A DNA stretch of 64,000 nt from CAZGOM01 sp964542875 (GCA_964542875.1 CAZIWA010000011.1:11283-75282); one strand, 5' to 3'. Positions 34,201 through 43,768 are shown, counted from the first letter of the stretch. Notes: generated from the letters alone by a model not told the origin. Made by a program: numbers and translations.

Positions 34201-35746
34201 CGGCCTCGGAGCGGCGGATGAATGCCGACTTGCCTTCCATGTCAAACGAATAGACGGTGAATTCCGGAGTGAGCGTATCGACATAGTGCCGGCTTTGAAG
34301 CCAGAGGTCGATCGATTCGCGGGCGGTTTTTTCAAACACATCGTAGGCGGCGCCGGGGCGGTAGCGTGCATCGATGATCCGGGTGACCAGGTCCAGCGCA
34401 AGAACGCGGTATGCATCCTGAGGGGAGACGATCAAGAGGGCGTTGACGGTTTCCAGCGCGCTTTCATATTCCCCCAGGAGGTAATACTCGCGGGTTTTGT
34501 TCAGGAGCTGCATCTCCTCATAAGCGCTGTCGCCGGCCAAAAGCTCCAGCTTGCGAGCTGCTGAGGCCTTGCTCACAAGATCCCCCACGGCCCCGGCGAG
34601 CTGGTCGCGCGTCACGGGGCCGGACTTCCAATCACCGATCTGGTCCTGGGCCTGCTGTACTTTAAGGCCGACGATGAACTTGTCCTTGTCGGGGGTTTCC
34701 TCAAGGGTGCTGGTGAAGAAGACGGGAATGGGGCGAATGGACGCGGGCTGGTTTGAGCCTGCAGGCGTTTGGGTGGGCAGGCTCCATTCGGCAGTGATGG
34801 ATCCGGCATCCTTGAGCTCCACCGCCAGCACGCCGGCGTTGGCGGTCAGTTTGGATTCGATCAACCGGCGCACGGCGTAGACCAGGTCCCGGTTTTCCTG
34901 GTCCAGCACATGCGAAACGGTCTGCGGAACCACCACAAGCTGGTCCACGGGCAGGCGCAGCTGCGCCATGGCGCGCTCCACCAGCACGCCCAGGCGCTGG
35001 GCCGTGGCGTCGGGAGATTCTTTTTCATCCACGACAAGGCGGCCGAGCGTCAGCCCCATGCGCGTTTCGGAGATGCCGATGCGGGTTTGGCCGGGCAGGC
35101 CGGGGTCTGAGGCGACCGTCAGGAGGAGGTCGGCCCCCAGCAGCCTGCCGACGCGGATGTTGTCCGTCAGGTCCTGCTTTCCCAAAAAGAGCGCCAGGGC
35201 CTGCTCATCAAACACCTTGGCCAGGCTGGCCCGTTCGGCAAACTCCAACTGGCCCTTGGTGGATTCCTCAAGCCGGGCCTGGAGGAGGAAAAACAGGTCG
35301 TTGGCGTTTGTGCTGCCCACCATGGCAAGGCGGATGTGCCGATCGACGATGTCCGGCAGGGCCAGGGAGCCGAGCTTGCGGTTCAAGAGCGGGTTGGGGG
35401 CGAGTTTTTTGGTCCACTTTTTGAAGGAATTGTTATCGAAGGCCACCCACTGACGCTGGTCGCGCATGGGATTGGGGGTGGTTTTTCCGGCTTCCTGCCG
35501 TTTGCCGGTGGGGTTGGCGGGAGGGAACTCACCCTGGCGCGTGGGTTGCCTGATGTCTTGGTTCGGGCCCGGCGGCCTGCCAGGGAGCCGCCCTGAGGGG
35601 CCGGGGCCGATTCCGGGGCCAGGGAAGGGGGAGGGGGGAACGGGCTTCCGGCTGTTCTGGTACATCTCTACGCCGACCATGGTGGCGCAGATTGCCAGGA
35701 TCAGGCCCATAGCCATCCAAAATACTTTGAGCCCGGAACGATTCAC
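31256..35746 (-). CDS. Giant membrane-anchored CsgG-like / propeller-like / ankyrin protein
   Basis: Protein of 1496 residues, first gene of a coupled operon. A membrane anchor at about 8-26 is followed by a Pro/Arg-rich linker to about 90. Residues about 120-300 carry a CsgG/TolB-N-like domain (FAERASLAKVFDEQALALFLG, VGRLLGADLLLTV) that matches the downstream CsgG-like gene. Residues about 640-900 have repeated short strands like a beta-propeller (PYWSSFDGRFIWVPVV, HVLDPATGQTITF, CFATRTGKLFTID). Residues about 900-1060 resemble a LamG/concanavalin fold. Residues about 1265-1455 are ankyrin repeats (ALNSGAQNGSVDFVKRML, NLANSQGRTPLMTLGSKS). The GTG start has GGA about 8 nt upstream. Function unknown; a periplasmic scaffold is inferred. 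Confidence 0.75.
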   Translation of the reverse strand: MNRSGLKVFWMAMGLILAICATMVGVEMYQNSRKPVPPSPFPGPGIGPGPSGRLPGRPPGPNQDIRQPTRQGEFPPANPTGKRQEAGKTTPNPMRDQRQWVAFDNNSFKKWTKKLAPNPLLNRKLGSLALPDIVDRHIRLAMVGSTNANDLFFLLQARLEESTKGQLEFAERASLAKVFDEQALALFLGKQDLTDNIRVGRLLGADLLLTVASDPGLPGQTRIGISETRMGLTLGRLVVDEKESPDATAQRLGVLVERAMAQLRLPVDQLVVVPQTVSHVLDQENRDLVYAVRRLIESKLTANAGVLAVELKDAGSITAEWSLPTQTPAGSNQPASIRPIPVFFTSTLEETPDKDKFIVGLKVQQAQDQIGDWKSGPVTRDQLAGAVGDLVSKASAARKLELLAGDSAYEEMQLLNKTREYYLLGEYESALETVNALLIVSPQDAYRVLALDLVTRIIDARYRPGAAYDVFEKTARESIDLWLQSRHYVDTLTPEFTVYSFDMEGKSAFIRRSEAVHAWIAAINGYRIDNSVQGKANQVAVWLEKEVLPAQQQIAKDLGIHLSSMWNLLGSTDHRYGLETVYDPLPQSTAWGQAPPRLETLDLKWRDGAGQEYLIQPTGWIQAGDKTDFIWERHARHACYLIKNGVISTPLDLQTLPVRADGSPTSDGPYWSSFDGRFIWVPVVSSTPAIHVLDPATGQTITFTRDDGLLPMDRRASACGIAPGKAIVVGSYDMGGKTPQTWAALLSIQDDGKKHFKLITRLGAVSNLFNEPWRGGETNLAFDPGWSLKTTTPALDGKPQKNLACFATRTGKLFTIDADDLSFRTGNGLDASTQAFPPCITWDQKIVRGGAHEGWYPYVSIHDKAKGSTRFVRSLQEYHSFVQHKGVIVGANRKGSLGVLSTDESTMSPLLGDTFETPDTVLWNTSNYGPIFLAPERPESVYVAFKVKLPELDAPVQASSADADPAKEIILDVRIWNNAVVALTPAGVRVGQLSGLNKGNNMRNMMWEGTWIQLRIDGKTISFPGRTVANRQGQADLGLQYPHPFPDITSRRIEIVSVAANPADLDKPGIHILDSTRPTFEKAPISFIRGDLPGMTVLTFAGKADRDWVRLKIHPPAPSSPKMEAPQTQNAPWDNIPLTKRNDYIWEFTTPGPADKTMWISLQQEAGNFRSNADFIIDPDGRMWIMPVWPGVHRSGRTNLEVPRAALSVGGLYRFVQFDYTTGIGIDVSKYPMQYIALIRERSEKNMIQPPVTMVSYQGKDGQTRQLRLAESSLALNSGAQNGSVDFVKRMLDEYDNLGGIDKDGSIALGKAATPEIAKILIDAGLPVDYASPESGATIAHWLVSAGRVATLKYLVDEHGLDLGALDKAGNGVWHYAAMPQGLPADMEAMMRFLHERKLNINLANSQGRTPLMTLGSKSVPMKYKDVPKLFLDLGADKSLKDNQGMTAAEITSSRFIREVIETGQTPDIEKFRRSAQTQPSAAKPPAPLAPGKGNP

Positions 35747-35806
35747 GGTTTAATCCATTTTGATGGGTTAACAGAGGCGTGAGATTGGAGTATAACGATA
35801 GGCAGC

Positions 35807-37468
35807 ATGCTTTTAGCCGCCAAATATCCGGGCACGCGGTTTATGGCCGGCATCATTGCCGCCATGAGTGTGATGGGCCCGTGGGGTGCTGACGCCGCTT
35901 TGGCTCAGATGCCTGCGGAGCAGGCTCTTGAGGTATCGGCTAAGGCTCCACCTGAGTTTAGCGCGGGGATGAACGATGCGGAATTCGCGCATCGTTATGC
36001 CGTCGTGCGTTTGTTTATCCGTTCGGCGCAGACGCTGAGAAAGTCCATCGCGCCGCATCAGGGCATGGTGTTGACCCGCGACGGGGATGCGGCCAGGGAG
36101 GCGGGGCTGAAGATCAATGACATGATCACACATCTGGACGGCAAACCGCTGGGTTTGTTTCATGGGGAATTATCAAGCTTGAAGCGGCCGGTGGAGTTGA
36201 CGTTTTACCGGCCTTCGACACAGGAAACGCTTAAGGGCACGGTGGACCAGACCAGCCGGCTCAACACCACCATCACATATGACTATGCCCTGGCCTACCT
36301 GCGCAGCGACCAGACCAACCCTGCATGGGACGACTGGGTGGTCAGCGCTTTTGAGGTTGCACGAATCGACCCGTACCTGGCGCAGGCGTGCATGGCCAAG
36401 GCGATGGCGGCGGGCCTCAAGCCCTCGGTGTACACGAACATCGCGGGGGTGTTGATCGCCTCCGGACAGGGGCGCACCGATGATGCCCTTGCGTATCTGG
36501 GAGCCATCGGGGCGCCCGCGCCGGGCCTGGGGCTGGCTTTCAATGGGCTCGAGCGCATCTGCTTTGCGCTTTCGGGCGGCCGCTTGAGCGAGGCTTACCG
36601 TCAATCGGGAGTGCTGCTGCACTCCAACCCTGATGTGATGGTGCTGCGGGAGAACCTGCGGGAGCTGGCCGAGCGGGGCAAGACGCTGGGGCCGGTGCCC
36701 GTGCCGCCTTCCAGGCGGGAGGCCGAGTTTGACCGAACCAGCGTGCTGGGGATTTCCCCAGGCATGATCGGCAACTACAACCATGCGTTAAGCTCCGGGC
36801 GTGACTTTATTGGCGTGACCTATTGGACCGTGGGGGAGGCTCCCGGCTTTTACCTCATGGATTTCCAGCCCAGGTCCGGTCTGGCCAACGGCGAGATCCG
36901 GCTGCGCTTTCGCGCCCAGCCCAGCAAGGAGCGCAGCGCCAATGACTTTAAGCCCAGCGTCCACCTGGTGGCATGGGATATGCGCCCCACGCTGGAACTG
37001 GTGAGCCAGCGCGTTCACGTGCAAGGGCGGATCGAGCGGCAGGATGTCGTTGCTTCCATCGGGGTGGAAGCCCGGGATGTCTCCGCGGAGGCGTATTACA
37101 CCCTGCGCACGCCCAGTCCGACGGCCATTGAAGTGGTCATCAATGCGCCCCAGGTGCGCCTGGACTGGTCACGCGCGCATGAGCTCCGGCTGATCGTGCT
37201 GGACGGATGGGCGCAGATGATTCTCGACGGTAAAACCCTTTGTTTTGCCCCTGTCGATCCGGCCTCGCGCGGCGCGCCGCTGGGGTTTGCCATCGGCATC
37301 CATGACATGAAGACCGAAGTCCTGGCGTTTAACGCTTTTGAATGGACCGCCAAGGATTCCCCGGCACGGGCGCAATGGGAGAAGTCCCGGGAGCCGGTGA
37401 CGGACAAGGAACCGATCGTTCACGAAATGCCGCGGAGCAAATCCACGACTCAGCCTTCAACGCGGTAA
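35807..37468 (+). CDS. Exported PDZ-domain protein divergent from the envelope operon
   Basis: Protein of 553 residues with a signal peptide (about 1-34, ending ALA-QM). Residues about 75-135 look like a PDZ domain (GMVLTRDGDAAREAGLKINDMITHLDGKPL). A helical, TPR-like region follows (about 150-290). The C-terminal part (about 330-510) is a beta-sandwich resembling LamG or keto-disaccharide-hydrolase folds, with RLIVLDGWAQMILDGKTLCF near the end. That motif is close to WIQLRIDGKTISFPG in the giant protein encoded divergently 60 bp away. No protease catalytic triad is visible. A shared role with the divergent operon is likely. Confidence 0.65.
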   Translation: MLLAAKYPGTRFMAGIIAAMSVMGPWGADAALAQMPAEQALEVSAKAPPEFSAGMNDAEFAHRYAVVRLFIRSAQTLRKSIAPHQGMVLTRDGDAAREAGLKINDMITHLDGKPLGLFHGELSSLKRPVELTFYRPSTQETLKGTVDQTSRLNTTITYDYALAYLRSDQTNPAWDDWVVSAFEVARIDPYLAQACMAKAMAAGLKPSVYTNIAGVLIASGQGRTDDALAYLGAIGAPAPGLGLAFNGLERICFALSGGRLSEAYRQSGVLLHSNPDVMVLRENLRELAERGKTLGPVPVPPSRREAEFDRTSVLGISPGMIGNYNHALSSGRDFIGVTYWTVGEAPGFYLMDFQPRSGLANGEIRLRFRAQPSKERSANDFKPSVHLVAWDMRPTLELVSQRVHVQGRIERQDVVASIGVEARDVSAEAYYTLRTPSPTAIEVVINAPQVRLDWSRAHELRLIVLDGWAQMILDGKTLCFAPVDPASRGAPLGFAIGIHDMKTEVLAFNAFEWTAKDSPARAQWEKSREPVTDKEPIVHEMPRSKSTTQPSTR

Positions 37469-37517
37469 AGCCGGCACGATGGTGCTTTGGCGGTGTGTGT
37501 CGGGCGAACTTCGCCGA

Positions 37518-38528
<1,011 letters not shown>

Positions 38529-38567
38529 GGCTGCTTTCTTGATTGATTTCAGGCGGGAATCACGGAA

Positions 38568-38987
38568 TTAATGATGAGTCGCGGGTTCAAAGCGCGCGCC
38601 GCGTTCGATGTCGAAGGCGACCATTTCACCCAGTTCGAATTCACTGGTTTTCTGCTGGGCCATCATGGTGCAGTGAAAGGGGAGCCCGGCGTAGACGCTG
38701 ATGGTGTTTTTCACGGGGTCCAGGGAGATGACGCGGCCCTGGAGGCGGCGTGGGCGGCCGTAGACGGGGTCGATGAAGCGCCCGCCGGTGGCGATTTTGT
38801 CCACGCGTTTGGCGGTGCCATAGATGGTGCCGGAGATGTGGTCGCCGGGCTTGGCTTCAAGGGTGCCGGTGAGCAGTAGGTGGACGCGGTAGTCGCTTCC
38901 GGGGACGCCGAGGATGATCCCGCCTTCCTTGGTTTCAGCCAGGACGCCGTGGGCAACAGGGTCTGATGTCGATACCGATCCGCTCAT
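38568..38987 (-). CDS. Conserved-looking hypothetical protein
   Basis: I do not recognise this 139-residue protein. It has no signal peptide or membrane segment. It is beta-rich, with two similar halves (GVLAETKEGGIILGVPGSDYRVHLLL and GRVISLDPVKNTISVYAGLPFH), suggesting a small barrel of OB or translation-barrel type. It includes PVYGRPRRLQGRV and ends in His-His. It lies 39 bp upstream of the UXS gene on the same strand and could share its transcript. Confidence 0.6.
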   Translation of the reverse strand: MSGSVSTSDPVAHGVLAETKEGGIILGVPGSDYRVHLLLTGTLEAKPGDHISGTIYGTAKRVDKIATGGRFIDPVYGRPRRLQGRVISLDPVKNTISVYAGLPFHCTMMAQQKTSEFELGEMVAFDIERGARFEPATHH

Positions 38988-39139
38988 GTGTCAACCTTTT
39001 GTCGGGGCCGTGGCGTGGGGCCGGTGGCCGGTGAAAACAGGGAGATTTTAGCCAAATGCGCGTCGGGGTGCCATGGAGGCCCGGCGGAGCCTGACATACA
39101 ATGGATTGCTCCACCTTCAGACCCCCAAGGAACCTTCCG

Positions 39140-40474
39140 ATGGCGCTTTTAGTATTTGATCTGGCAACGCCCACGGGCCGGGCCATGCTGGCCGACAAGC
39201 TGGAAGACCTGCGGGCCTCGGCTACAGGCGCCGGGGACGCCGGGCAGACGGTGGCGGGCATCCTGGCGGATGTGAAGGCCCGGGGGGACGCCGGGGTGGT
39301 GGATTACATGCGCAAATGGACCGATCCCGGCTTTGACGTGGGCCGGATCAAGGTGTCGATGGATGAGATCAAGGCGGCGGTGTACCGGCTGGAGATGGAG
39401 CAGCCGCTGCTGCGCCGGTCGATCGACCGGTCGATCGAGAACGTGACGAAATATCAGACACACATCCTGCCGCCTGCGCACGCGCCGGTGGAGATCGACG
39501 GCGCCCGGCTGGGGCTGCGCTTTACGCCCGTTTCCAGCGTGGGCCTGGCTGTGCCCGGTGGGCGCGCTTCCTACCCCTCCAGTGTGATCATGCTGGCTGT
39601 GCCGGCGATGGTGGCGGGCGTGCCTCGGCAAAACATCCGGCTGGTGACTCCGCCTCCCACGACGCGCGAGGGGGAGGAACCCGGCGATGTGTCGTACGTG
39701 GTGCTGGCCACCTGCGGCTTGCTGGGTATTGAAGAGGTCTACCGGGTGGGCGGGGCGCAAGCCATGGCGGCGCTGGCCTACGGCACGGAGACCATTCAGC
39801 CGGTGGACATGATCGTCGGCCCCGGAAACATCTTTGTGCAGCTTGCCAAACAGCAGCTTGCCGGACGGGTGGGGCTTGACGGGTTTTACGGCCCAAGCGA
39901 GATCGTCACCATCGCCGATGAAGACGCACGGCCGGACCGGGTGGCATCAGACCTGATCGCCCAGGCCGAGCACGATCCGGGCCGGTGCTTCCTGATCTCG
40001 TGGTCGGCCAAAATGATCGAGAACGTCAACCGGGAAGTTTCACGGCAGTCGCAGCTTCGTTACCGGCAGGATGCGATTCGGCAGTCGTTTGAAAAGTGGT
40101 CGTGCGCCATTTTGGTCAAGGACATCGCCGAGGCGGCCAAGGTGGCCGACGACCTGGCCGGAGAACACGTGAACCTCGCCGTGAAAAACCCTGAGGAAGT
40201 GCTGGCGCTGCTCAAGAACGGCGGAGAGTTTTTCCTGGGCGATGCCACACCGGTGGCCGCGGGCGACTACCACGCCGGCCCCAGTCACTGCCTGCCCACG
40301 GGCACCACGGCGCGCTTTGCCTCGGGCATCAGTGTGTATACGTTCCTGAAGCGTTCGGGCACGGTGCAGTACGCCAAGGGCATGCCCAAGGACGTTGTGG
40401 AATCCATCTCCACCTTTGCGCAGGCAGAGGGTTTGGACGGGCACGCGGCCTCGGCGCAGACCCGGCTTAAATAA
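39140..40474 (+). CDS. hisD: Histidinol dehydrogenase HisD
   Basis: Catalyses the last two oxidations of histidine biosynthesis, L-histidinol to L-histidine, with NAD and zinc. The protein has 444 residues. Typical segments are VGLAVPGGRASYPSSVIMLAVPA, RVGGAQAMAALAYGT, DMIVGPGNIFV, GPSEIVTIADE, QAEHDPG (zinc-site residues) and the catalytic-His region GPSHCLPTGTTARFASGISVYTFLKRSG. ATG 39140 has AAGGA about 9 nt upstream; the earlier in-frame ATG at 39101 adds non-homologous residues. No other his genes are nearby. Confidence 0.95.
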   Translation: MALLVFDLATPTGRAMLADKLEDLRASATGAGDAGQTVAGILADVKARGDAGVVDYMRKWTDPGFDVGRIKVSMDEIKAAVYRLEMEQPLLRRSIDRSIENVTKYQTHILPPAHAPVEIDGARLGLRFTPVSSVGLAVPGGRASYPSSVIMLAVPAMVAGVPRQNIRLVTPPPTTREGEEPGDVSYVVLATCGLLGIEEVYRVGGAQAMAALAYGTETIQPVDMIVGPGNIFVQLAKQQLAGRVGLDGFYGPSEIVTIADEDARPDRVASDLIAQAEHDPGRCFLISWSAKMIENVNREVSRQSQLRYRQDAIRQSFEKWSCAILVKDIAEAAKVADDLAGEHVNLAVKNPEEVLALLKNGGEFFLGDATPVAAGDYHAGPSHCLPTGTTARFASGISVYTFLKRSGTVQYAKGMPKDVVESISTFAQAEGLDGHAASAQTRLK

Positions 40475-40487
40475 GCGCGGATGGGTT

Positions 40488-41507
40488 TTAGAAGTCGAAC
40501 GTGACCGGTTCAAGCTGTTGCTTGCACGTGTAGCCACGGGCGAGCCATAGCATGCGCTTCTTGGGCAGCATGAAAAAGCCCGTCTGGCTGTGCAGCTCCG
40601 GGCCGTGCTGACAGATGCCTGTGGGGGAATCGTGCTGGGAGAAGAGCCGGATCATGCCGGCGAGGGAGAAGTCCGTCCAGGATTGGTCGCGCAGGAGCTT
40701 GTCTAGAAGTTGGGTTCTGTGGACGCCGTTTTCGCCGCCCCAGCGGGGATCGATTTCGGGAAGAACTTCCGGGCACAGGGCGACATTGGCCTCATAGATG
40801 ACGTTGTTGGCAGGCCTGCGGATGCCGATCCTGCCGACAAGCTTTTCGACGACGGCGACATCGCCTGAAGCGTCGCCAACGACCAGCGCGTAGCCGGCTT
40901 TGCGGATGGGGATGCGCTGGAGCATGTCGATGGCCTGCGCAGTGGTGGAGCAGGCGTGGAGCACGCCGCGGATGTCCTGCTGCCAGCCGACGCCGTCGGG
41001 ATTGTAACCACGCGAAAGCAGGCCGCTGATGCCGATAGCAAGGCCTTGATCGTTCATGCCCATTTCGGCATTGGGGGAGCCGGCGTGGCTGTGTGAAACG
41101 ACGGCAAAGCCGTGGGTGGGTTTGATGCGCCGGGGCCGTAACCATTCCTGCTGCACGCCGGGCGTGCAATCGCTGGTTTTGCCCACCACGGGTCCGTCTG
41201 GCCCATCCGCGAAGACGATGCCGGTGCAGGCGCTGCCGGTGGCGCCAAGGTCCACCAGGAAGGAAAGGGCCACCACCTCCCTTCGTGAGAGGCCGCTGCC
41301 TTTGACGATGCCTTCCAACTCCTGGGCCAGGTCAGGCAGGTGCTTTTCGAGCGGGTTTAAAAAGTCGGATTCCTTCCAGGGCCCGGTGAGGTCGACATTG
41401 AAGGCGCGCAGCAGGTAACGCATGCGCTGGGCGTTGTCGCGGCCGTGCTGGACGCCGATGTCGTGGTAGGAGCCGGAGAGATTTTCCCACTCGTATGCGT
41501 AGGTCAT
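40488..41507 (-). CDS. Peptidase C45-type autoproteolytic acyltransferase/hydrolase
   Basis: Ntn-hydrolase of the C45 (acyl-CoA:6-aminopenicillanate acyltransferase-like) family, 339 residues. The nucleophile is expected to be Cys94 in GSACTGIVF, released as a new N-terminus by self-cleavage. The upstream pro-segment has YHDIGVQHGRDNAQRM, typical of the family, and GKTSDCTPG and GMNDQGLAIGISGL follow. Substrate is unknown; bacterial members hydrolyse or transfer acyl groups of small amides. It overlaps the DNA glycosylase gene by 4 bp (ATGA), so the two are translationally coupled. Confidence 0.82.
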   Translation of the reverse strand: MTYAYEWENLSGSYHDIGVQHGRDNAQRMRYLLRAFNVDLTGPWKESDFLNPLEKHLPDLAQELEGIVKGSGLSRREVVALSFLVDLGATGSACTGIVFADGPDGPVVGKTSDCTPGVQQEWLRPRRIKPTHGFAVVSHSHAGSPNAEMGMNDQGLAIGISGLLSRGYNPDGVGWQQDIRGVLHACSTTAQAIDMLQRIPIRKAGYALVVGDASGDVAVVEKLVGRIGIRRPANNVIYEANVALCPEVLPEIDPRWGGENGVHRTQLLDKLLRDQSWTDFSLAGMIRLFSQHDSPTGICQHGPELHSQTGFFMLPKKRMLWLARGYTCKQQLEPVTFDF

Positions 41508-42490
41508 GGGGTGGCCTTTGGGGGTTTGCTGTTGAGTTTCGCTTTGATGATCTGGCTGGATGTGAATGTACCGCCATGGGTGTCGGCGTCCCAGGTCCAG
41601 GCGTCGCCGACACGTTTTTCGTAGAAGCGCCAGAGCTCAAACCAGTAGGCGAGGAATTCATACGGGGCGTACCTGGCGTAATACGCGTGGATGACGGGGT
41701 TGAGCTTCGCCGGGTTGTCGGGTGTTTCGATCTTGTGGTGCATTCGGAAGTGCCGGTAGGTTTCGGAGTCGATGGCCAATCGGTCGTAGCGGCCCAGGAG
41801 CTGGCACATGTTGCCCGCGGCGTAGTCGCCGATGCCGTGAATGGTTTTGAGGTCTTCGAAGACGGTTTCGGTGGGTGAAGCGGTGTCTTCCAATCGAGCA
41901 AGATCGCGCGAGCCTTCGATGGTTTCCCTGGCCAGGCGGATGATCCTGTCGGCCCGGTAGCCCACTTTGCAAAGGGCCTTGAGCTTGGCTGGGTCTACAG
42001 TCGAAAGTTCGTGCGGGGTGGGAAAGTCTCCGTGGCCGATGTGCTCCACCAGCAGCTTGTTCATGCGCATGGTGTTGGGCCAGGTGACGTTGCAGCCCGT
42101 CATGGTTTTGACGATGTCTTCAAAGACGGTGGGGGAGCGAAACAAGCGGGCGAAGCCGCGTTTTTTGGCCTGCGGGCAGACCTTGTGAAAGCCTTTGAAT
42201 ATGGCGTCAGACTCGGTGAGCCGAAACATGCGGCCAGCCTGCTCATGGATGAGGGCTTTGTCTTTTGCGGAGAGTACGGAGGCGGCGGTGATGGTGAGCT
42301 GGTCCGCATCTGAGGCCTGGGTGATGCGGGTGCGGATCACTCGGCTGCCTGCGCCGCGAAAGGGCCGGTCCAGCGCGCCTTCAAGTGGCCACCAGCGGTT
42401 GGGTGCCAATAAAAAATACCCGTAGCTGCAAACAGCTCGGGCAAGGTGAAAACCTTGAGGCACATTCAGCGTCATGGTTTTACGGGACAT
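41504..42490 (-). CDS. HhH-GPD DNA glycosylase (OGG1/AlkA-like)
   Basis: Base-excision-repair glycosylase of 328 residues. The helix-hairpin-helix is DLKTIHGIGDYAAGNMCQLL, followed about 12 residues later by the catalytic Asp in RLAIDSETYRHF. FRSPTVFEDIVKTMTGCNVTW is the conserved helical segment before it. The N-terminal part resembles the beta domain of 8-oxoguanine/alkylpurine glycosylases. No iron-sulfur Cys cluster is present at the C-terminus. AGGAG precedes the ATG closely. It is coupled to the C45 gene downstream, and lies 32 bp after the phage-like connector gene on the same strand, so read-through from the phage cassette is possible. Confidence 0.82.
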   Translation of the reverse strand: MSRKTMTLNVPQGFHLARAVCSYGYFLLAPNRWWPLEGALDRPFRGAGSRVIRTRITQASDADQLTITAASVLSAKDKALIHEQAGRMFRLTESDAIFKGFHKVCPQAKKRGFARLFRSPTVFEDIVKTMTGCNVTWPNTMRMNKLLVEHIGHGDFPTPHELSTVDPAKLKALCKVGYRADRIIRLARETIEGSRDLARLEDTASPTETVFEDLKTIHGIGDYAAGNMCQLLGRYDRLAIDSETYRHFRMHHKIETPDNPAKLNPVIHAYYARYAPYEFLAYWFELWRFYEKRVGDAWTWDADTHGGTFTSSQIIKAKLNSKPPKATP

Positions 42491-42522
42491 GACTCCTGAT
42501 TCTAGCCTGAGACGGGCAGGAG

Positions 42523-43272
42523 TCAGGTCTTAAGCGTGGCGGTGCCTGCTTCATATACCCGCGCGGCCATACGGATGCACAGCGCTTCCACTTCCGCGGG
42601 GATCTGTTCATACCCGGCGCGGTACGCCAGGCGAAGCACGCCGGGCATGCGCACGCCGCGGGGCACGTCGATCGTGTTTGCGCCGTCTGCGGGAGATGGG
42701 CAGTCCAGCGGGCGGACGCATACGGATAAGAAGGGCTGCGGGCCCGCGCCCTGCGCATCAATCACCTGCCCGGGGATGAGCATGACGGCGGGGCAGCGCG
42801 AAGCAGCCAGGGCTGACCAGCCTGGAACTTTGCTGATCTCCCGTGCCAGCGACTGCATGGGCGACTGCCTGGGGATGGGGACTAAAGTCTCCCGCTCAGT
42901 ACCCATGACATCCACCCAGCGCAGCACGACGGCATCGTCCTTCACTTGCGCGGTGGCCTCCAGCGCGCGGTGGGTTCGATGCACGGCGAGCCCGCGGCCG
43001 GGGCCGGCGTGCGCGCTCACCTGTCCGATGACGGGGAAGTGCTTGAGTGTGATACGGGTTTGCCCAGGGACGAGCGCGTGAAACTCAACATGGTCTTGCG
43101 CCTTGAATTCCCGACCGGTGATGCGGTGAATCCAGGCGCTGGCACTGTTGATGCAGTCAATAATCGGCGTGTCGTCGTCCAGCGGGTCCAGGCCCAGGTG
43201 CGTTTTCATCGCGGCCACAGTGGTGAGTGTGTTGGCTGCAAGGTTTACGGGTGTGGTTGGCTTCATCAGCAT
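42523..43272 (-). CDS. Phage head-tail connector-like (gp6-type) protein
   Basis: Protein of 249 residues. The N-terminal segment (MKTHLGLDPLDDDTPIIDCINSASAWIHRITGREF) is the pattern of phage gp6-like connector or adaptor proteins: short helices counting a few columns and then Y/W-I-E/H-x-x-T-G-R. RLAYRAGYEQIPAEVEALCIRMAARVYE near the C-terminus has the same flavour. GGGAG lies upstream of the ATG. It is the last gene of a minus-strand phage-derived cassette; portal, capsid and large terminase genes are not present in the window. Confidence 0.6.
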   Translation of the reverse strand: MLMKPTTPVNLAANTLTTVAAMKTHLGLDPLDDDTPIIDCINSASAWIHRITGREFKAQDHVEFHALVPGQTRITLKHFPVIGQVSAHAGPGRGLAVHRTHRALEATAQVKDDAVVLRWVDVMGTERETLVPIPRQSPMQSLAREISKVPGWSALAASRCPAVMLIPGQVIDAQGAGPQPFLSVCVRPLDCPSPADGANTIDVPRGVRMPGVLRLAYRAGYEQIPAEVEALCIRMAARVYEAGTATLKT

Positions 43273-43362
43273 GACGTGTGACTCCCTGTAAATGGCGGTG
43301 AAACCGCCGACCGACTGGGCGCGTGAGCCCGGTGTCTGGAAACAATGAAACGTGTTTTGCGG

Positions 43363-43392
43363 GGGCAGGCCCTTTCCCCAAAGGGCCTGCCC
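43363..43392. terminator. Strong hairpin between two phage-cassette genes
   Basis: Perfect 13-bp stem GGGCAGGCCCTTT / AAAGGGCCTGCCC with a CCCC loop. It lies between the stop of the small gene (43439) and the start of the connector-like gene (43272). There is no T-run on the minus strand, so it could attenuate transcription, process mRNA, or mark an old deletion junction. Confidence 0.55.
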
Positions 43393-43438
43393 GGTTCACC
43401 CCGAAAGCGCCCCTAACCTCGGACAATGAATCGGCGGA

Positions 43439-43747
43439 TCAAGCGCTTTTAATGCGTGATGTTCTGGGTTGTTTGCCGGCTGGCTTGGCAGGGGCATCCT
43501 GCTCGCGCATCAGGCGCATGACGGCCTGTGCGTTGCCTTTAAGCGCAAGCTCATAGAGCTTGGCCTTGAGCCGGACGAAGCGTTCGCTCCGGTATCGGTC
43601 CAGCTCACGTTTGCGGGCTTGTGTCAGGTCCTGGGCGCGGGCCCCGAGAATGCTGAGCACTTCCTCATTGCTTGCGCCGAGTTTGGTGAGCTCGATGGCG
43701 CGGTCCATGTCGAATGCGGTTTGCTGTTGAGATTGCCTGGTCGTCAT
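43439..43747 (-). CDS. Small phage-type protein, possibly terminase small subunit-like
   Basis: Protein of 102 residues, mostly helical and basic. MDRAIELTKLGASNEEVLSILG reads like a helix-turn-helix, and RLKAKLYELALKGNAQAVMRLM resembles the conserved segment near the end of terminase small subunits and related packaging proteins. GAGGGG lies 5 nt before the ATG. It is 21 bp downstream of the ABC-ATPase/GNAT gene. The terminase assignment is tentative. Confidence 0.55.
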   Translation of the reverse strand: MTTRQSQQQTAFDMDRAIELTKLGASNEEVLSILGARAQDLTQARKRELDRYRSERFVRLKAKLYELALKGNAQAVMRLMREQDAPAKPAGKQPRTSRIKSA

Positions 43748-43768
43748 TGTGTCCCCTCGAAAGTTGTT

